Assembly (NCBI GenBank): GCA_024400495.1
Contig: JAKSMR010000020.1
Span: forward strand, 1 to 50,683
DNA: 50,683 bases
From: Bacteroidales bacterium
GTDB taxonomy: Bacteria > Bacteroidota > Bacteroidia > Bacteroidales > P3
Direction: 5' to 3'
Shown: positions 48,698 through 50,683 of the stretch, one piece after another
Layout: the number at the start of each line of letters is the position of its first letter
Numbering within the stretch: position 1 is the first letter of the stretch
Notes under the pieces: generated by a model
What the model was told of the DNA's origin: nothing
Databases searched by the model: none
What the model saw: only the letters and a program-made list of their open reading frames with translations
Translations under genes and position numbers: made by a program

Positions 48698-49389
48698 ACT
48701 GTCATGCCGTCGAGACAGTTCGACAGAACCGATCCGTACATGAACGTGCGGTCGACCTCGTCCCACGTCACCTTACCGAATCCGTAGTGTCCCCATCCGG
48801 CGGCCCACGAGTTCTGGATCCACACGCCTTCCTGGTCGTATCCGCACAGCACGACGGCGTGTCCTCCGATCATCGGACGGTTTCTCTCACCTCTGATGAC
48901 GCAGTCGTTTTTGTTGCATCCGTACCACTCGTCCGTGACGTTGAATCCTCCAAGGACGGCTCCGAACTTGTGGACGGTGTATTTGATGGCGCATCGGTTC
49001 GCGCTGATCGTCCGCACCCGGCAGACGCTCCTGCTGAACAGACCCTTGTTCAGAAGAGCCTCAAGGACTGCCGTCAGCGTCGTGCCGTCGCCCTTCGGAT
49101 CTCCGTCGATGCTCTTGGCGTACGAATAGATCCATGTAGGATCGATCTGCGTGATGGTATCCGTCTTGCGCCACAGGACGTTCTCAGCCCAGTTGGCGGC
49201 GGCATACGCCGCGCACCAGGGTTTCGCTCCCTGGTCTTCCGTCGGCGTACAGTAATCGCGGCAGTCTACGACCTTCGGAGCGATGAAGCGCGAAGACGCC
49301 GAGAGCATTTCAGACGTTGCGAACGATTCCGGCATGCGGCAGAATCCGACCGGGTGCGAAGACGCGAACGATGCGATTTCTTCTGACAT
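48694..49389 (-). CDS. papain-like (C1) cysteine peptidase
   Basis: 231 aa, ATG at 49389 behind GGAGGA. The catalytic set is visible: Gln53 and Cys59 in DQGAKPWCAAYAAAN, His177 in GGHAVVLCGYD and Asn193 in VWIQNSWAAGWG, ending YGFGKVTWDEV. This is the full C1 triad plus oxyanion Gln. There is no signal peptide or inhibitory pro-domain beyond ~35 residues, so activity inside the infected cell or in the virion is likely. Targets are unknown; anti-host proteolysis or virion maturation are options. Confidence 0.8.
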   Translation of the reverse strand: MSEEIASFASSHPVGFCRMPESFATSEMLSASSRFIAPKVVDCRDYCTPTEDQGAKPWCAAYAAANWAENVLWRKTDTITQIDPTWIYSYAKSIDGDPKGDGTTLTAVLEALLNKGLFSRSVCRVRTISANRCAIKYTVHKFGAVLGGFNVTDEWYGCNKNDCVIRGERNRPMIGGHAVVLCGYDQEGVWIQNSWAAGWGHYGFGKVTWDEVDRTFMYGSVLSNCLDGMTV

Positions 49390-49407
49390 TGCAAATCCTC
49401 CAGCAAT

Positions 49408-49641
49408 TTACTTCACGATGACGCCGGCTCCGTTCGGGGCCTGGTCCTGAACCCACCACGGAACGTATCCGGACTTTCCGTCTGGCGTCGTGTTGTTGAC
49501 GTTCGGATTCACGATTGGGTCGTTGCAGTTCAAACATTTGCACCCCGTCATCGAAAGCGAAATGACGATGATTGCAAACACGAGCGCGGCCGTGCAGAGG
49601 GTTCCGACAAACCTCTGAAATGGAGACAGTTCGATTCCCAT
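49408..49641 (-). CDS. small membrane-anchored/lipoprotein-like protein
   Basis: 77 aa, ATG at 49641 behind AAGGAG with the 16-bp motif 22 nt upstream. Residues ~10-33 (FVGTLCTAALVFAIIVISLS) are one hydrophobic helix ending MTGC (Cys34), a possible but imperfect lipobox. The periplasmic tail has CKCLNC and Pro/Asn (PIVNPNVNNTTPDGK). It could be an outer spanin-like or envelope protein. Evidence is weak. Confidence 0.45.
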   Translation of the reverse strand: MGIELSPFQRFVGTLCTAALVFAIIVISLSMTGCKCLNCNDPIVNPNVNNTTPDGKSGYVPWWVQDQAPNGAGVIVK

Positions 49642-49663
49642 GGTAAAACTCCTTCTCTTTCAC

Positions 49664-49679
49664 AATGCCGTTCCGTCAA
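49664..49679 (-). promoter_or_regulatory. 16-bp upstream motif, copy 11
   Basis: Minus-strand TTGACGGAACGGCATT, 22 nt before ATG 49641 and directly after the dnaN terminator, which is what a promoter starting a new transcript would look like. Confidence 0.75.
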
Positions 49680-49685
49680 TCTGGA

Positions 49686-49729
49686 CAAAACAAAAGCGCC
49701 AGCGAAACCTCAAAATGCTCCGCTGGCGC
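49686..49729 (-). terminator. rho-independent terminator of dnaN
   Basis: Minus strand GCGCCAGCG-16 nt-CGCTGGCGC followed by TTTTGTTTTG (stem arms 49721-49729 and 49696-49704). Confidence 0.85.
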
Positions 49730-49758
49730 AAGATAAAGCCAATTGATGTTTTGCCCGA

Positions 49759-50683
49759 CTACTGGCGGCGTGGCATCACAACTTCCGTAAACGGAACCCC
49801 ACATGTGAGCACTACAGGCTTGAACGACCCATTCGTGCTGATCGTGATTTCATCGTCGTCGATGACGCGAAGAGGTTCGGAAATGTTCTTTGGCGTGAAG
49901 AGAATGTCGAAAGATTCTCCTTCGTATTTGACCGGCACTGAGTCGCGGGCTTCCGAAGAACTCGAGCTCGACGCACAGGAAAGGACGAGTTCGTTCGGAG
50001 CGAAGTTGACCTTGATCGCCGACGCGTCATCACCAGAAAACACGGACACGCGGTCGATTGCGCGAATGAACGACTCGCGGTCGACTTTGACGGAACTATA
50101 TGATCCGTCGTTGATGTCCGGAACGACCTGTCTGACGTTCGGGTAAGTGGAATCGATGAGTTTGGAGAAGATCTTCGTCCCGTCTTCAAAGGAGAACGCG
50201 ATCTGCGACTTGTATCCTTCGACCTTGACAGAACCTTCTCCGCTGATCGCGCCAAGAACGATCTGCGCCGTCTCTCGAGGGAGGACGAAGTCGCGTTCGT
50301 TCGGCTTCTCGAGGCCTTCCATCGAGATCTCGTATAGAGACATGCGATACCCGTCGGCCGAAATCATCATGGCCTTTTCGTCCTTGAACGAGAACAGAAC
50401 GCCGGCAAGAGCTCCGCGTCCCTTGTCGAGGCTTACCGCGTGAATCGTCTTCCTCAGCATGTCTCGCACGTGCTTCTTTTCGACGACGATGCTCGTCTCC
50501 GGAACTTCTGAAGTCATCTTCGGGAAGTCTTTCGCTGGAAGGCCGGCGAAGCGGAACACGGCCGTGCCACATGTCACGACTGACTTCTCGTCCTCGTTCG
50601 TGTCGATTGTGACCGTGCTTCCGTCGAACTTCTGGACGGCCGAAAGAAGGAGCTTGGCCGGAATCGTAGTCGATCCGGGTTTC
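49759..50683 (-). CDS. dnaN: DNA polymerase III beta sliding clamp (partial N-terminus)
   Basis: The reading frame continues to the right edge; at least 307 residues are visible. Upstream of the first internal GTG (50577) the frame encodes STTIPAKLLLSAVQKFDGST, the end of domain I. Typical features follow: MMISADGYRMSLYEI, DFVLPRETAQIVLGAI (domain II), RESFIRAIDRVSVFS and the C-terminal PVVLTCGVPFTEVVMPRRQ. The ring-shaped clamp tethers polymerases and other factors to DNA. A phage clamp implies a partly self-sufficient replisome and possibly clamp-linked transcription. Confidence 0.93.
   Translation of the reverse strand, partial: KPGSTTIPAKLLLSAVQKFDGSTVTIDTNEDEKSVVTCGTAVFRFAGLPAKDFPKMTSEVPETSIVVEKKHVRDMLRKTIHAVSLDKGRGALAGVLFSFKDEKAMMISADGYRMSLYEISMEGLEKPNERDFVLPRETAQIVLGAISGEGSVKVEGYKSQIAFSFEDGTKIFSKLIDSTYPNVRQVVPDINDGSYSSVKVDRESFIRAIDRVSVFSGDDASAIKVNFAPNELVLSCASSSSSSEARDSVPVKYEGESFDILFTPKNISEPLRVIDDDEITISTNGSFKPVVLTCGVPFTEVVMPRRQ

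Noticed and set aside
2305-49679. Reading the 16-bp motif as a sigma54 or sigma70 promoter
   Set aside because: GG and GC are not 10 bp apart as in -24/-12 elements, and no shared -10 box follows TTGACG at 15-19 nt.
1-50683. tRNA genes, CRISPR arrays, diversity-generating retroelement, integrase
   Set aside because: No cloverleaf, no regularly spaced repeats, no reverse transcriptase and no recombinase signature were seen.

Overview
The window is a 50.7 kb piece of a tailed bacteriophage genome with a contractile tail. Nearly every base is coding and every gene I accept lies on the minus strand, so the natural reading direction is from base 50683 down to base 1. Both edges cut genes: a DNA sliding clamp (dnaN) at the right and a terminase-small-subunit-like gene at the left. 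The structural set (DUF2213-type protease, DUF2184-like capsid protein, DUF4054 connector, DUF3383 sheath, DUF3277-like tube, Gp138-like spike, baseplate J, DUF2612-like protein) resembles myoviruses such as E217 and the cyanophage Pam3. Terminase large subunit and portal are not in the window and probably lie off the left edge. Several lipoprotein signals point to a Gram-negative host. The lectin-like tail genes would suit a gut or rumen phage, but the host cannot be named from this sequence. No integrase, tRNA or CRISPR array was seen.

Layout in transcription order. 50683-45584: accessory and replication genes (DnaN, a small lipoprotein, a papain-like peptidase, unknowns, an HTH protein, a histone-like basic protein, a DUF3127-type SSB, a YceK-like lipoprotein, a DUF3307 membrane protein). 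45556-44345: an IS605-type tnpB with a visible right-end hairpin. 44344-32370: head region, with a Cys-rich micropeptide, a 1436-residue protein ending in an FtsK-type ATPase, a membrane protein, a small tagged protein, two related capsid decoration proteins around a protease/scaffold with a Cys-rich insert, the major capsid protein, connectors and a MuF-like putative nuclease. 32317-16515: tail (terminator, sheath, tube, frameshifted assembly chaperone, tape measure, hub, plug, spike, baseplate). 16460-8434: fibres and three lectin-like receptor-binding proteins. 8415-5155: small genes, a lipoprotein, a methyltransferase cassette between 26-bp direct repeats, and a small unknown protein. 5148-1: a zinc-ribbon protein, an endonuclease, a zinc/HTH protein with a clamp-binding motif, a ParB-like protein and terminase small subunit.

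The strongest undescribed signals are these. (1) A 16-bp motif, KTGACGNNNYGGCAWW on the minus strand, occurs 11 times, always 19-46 nt upstream of a start codon and always in the direction of transcription. It looks like a phage-specific (late) promoter or RNA-processing site. A separate set of host-like TATAAT promoters precedes other genes. (2) Three head-region proteins share an H-C-x-A/T...C-P-[FY] motif, and two of them also begin MGY[FY]D[FY]. This may be a virion-loading or cargo tag. (3) Two tiny Cys-rich peptides with identical Cys spacing lie 36 kb apart. (4) A protein with putative zinc and HTH segments ends in a sliding-clamp-binding peptide in a phage that carries its own clamp, which suggests (inference only) a T4-like clamp-dependent late transcription factor.
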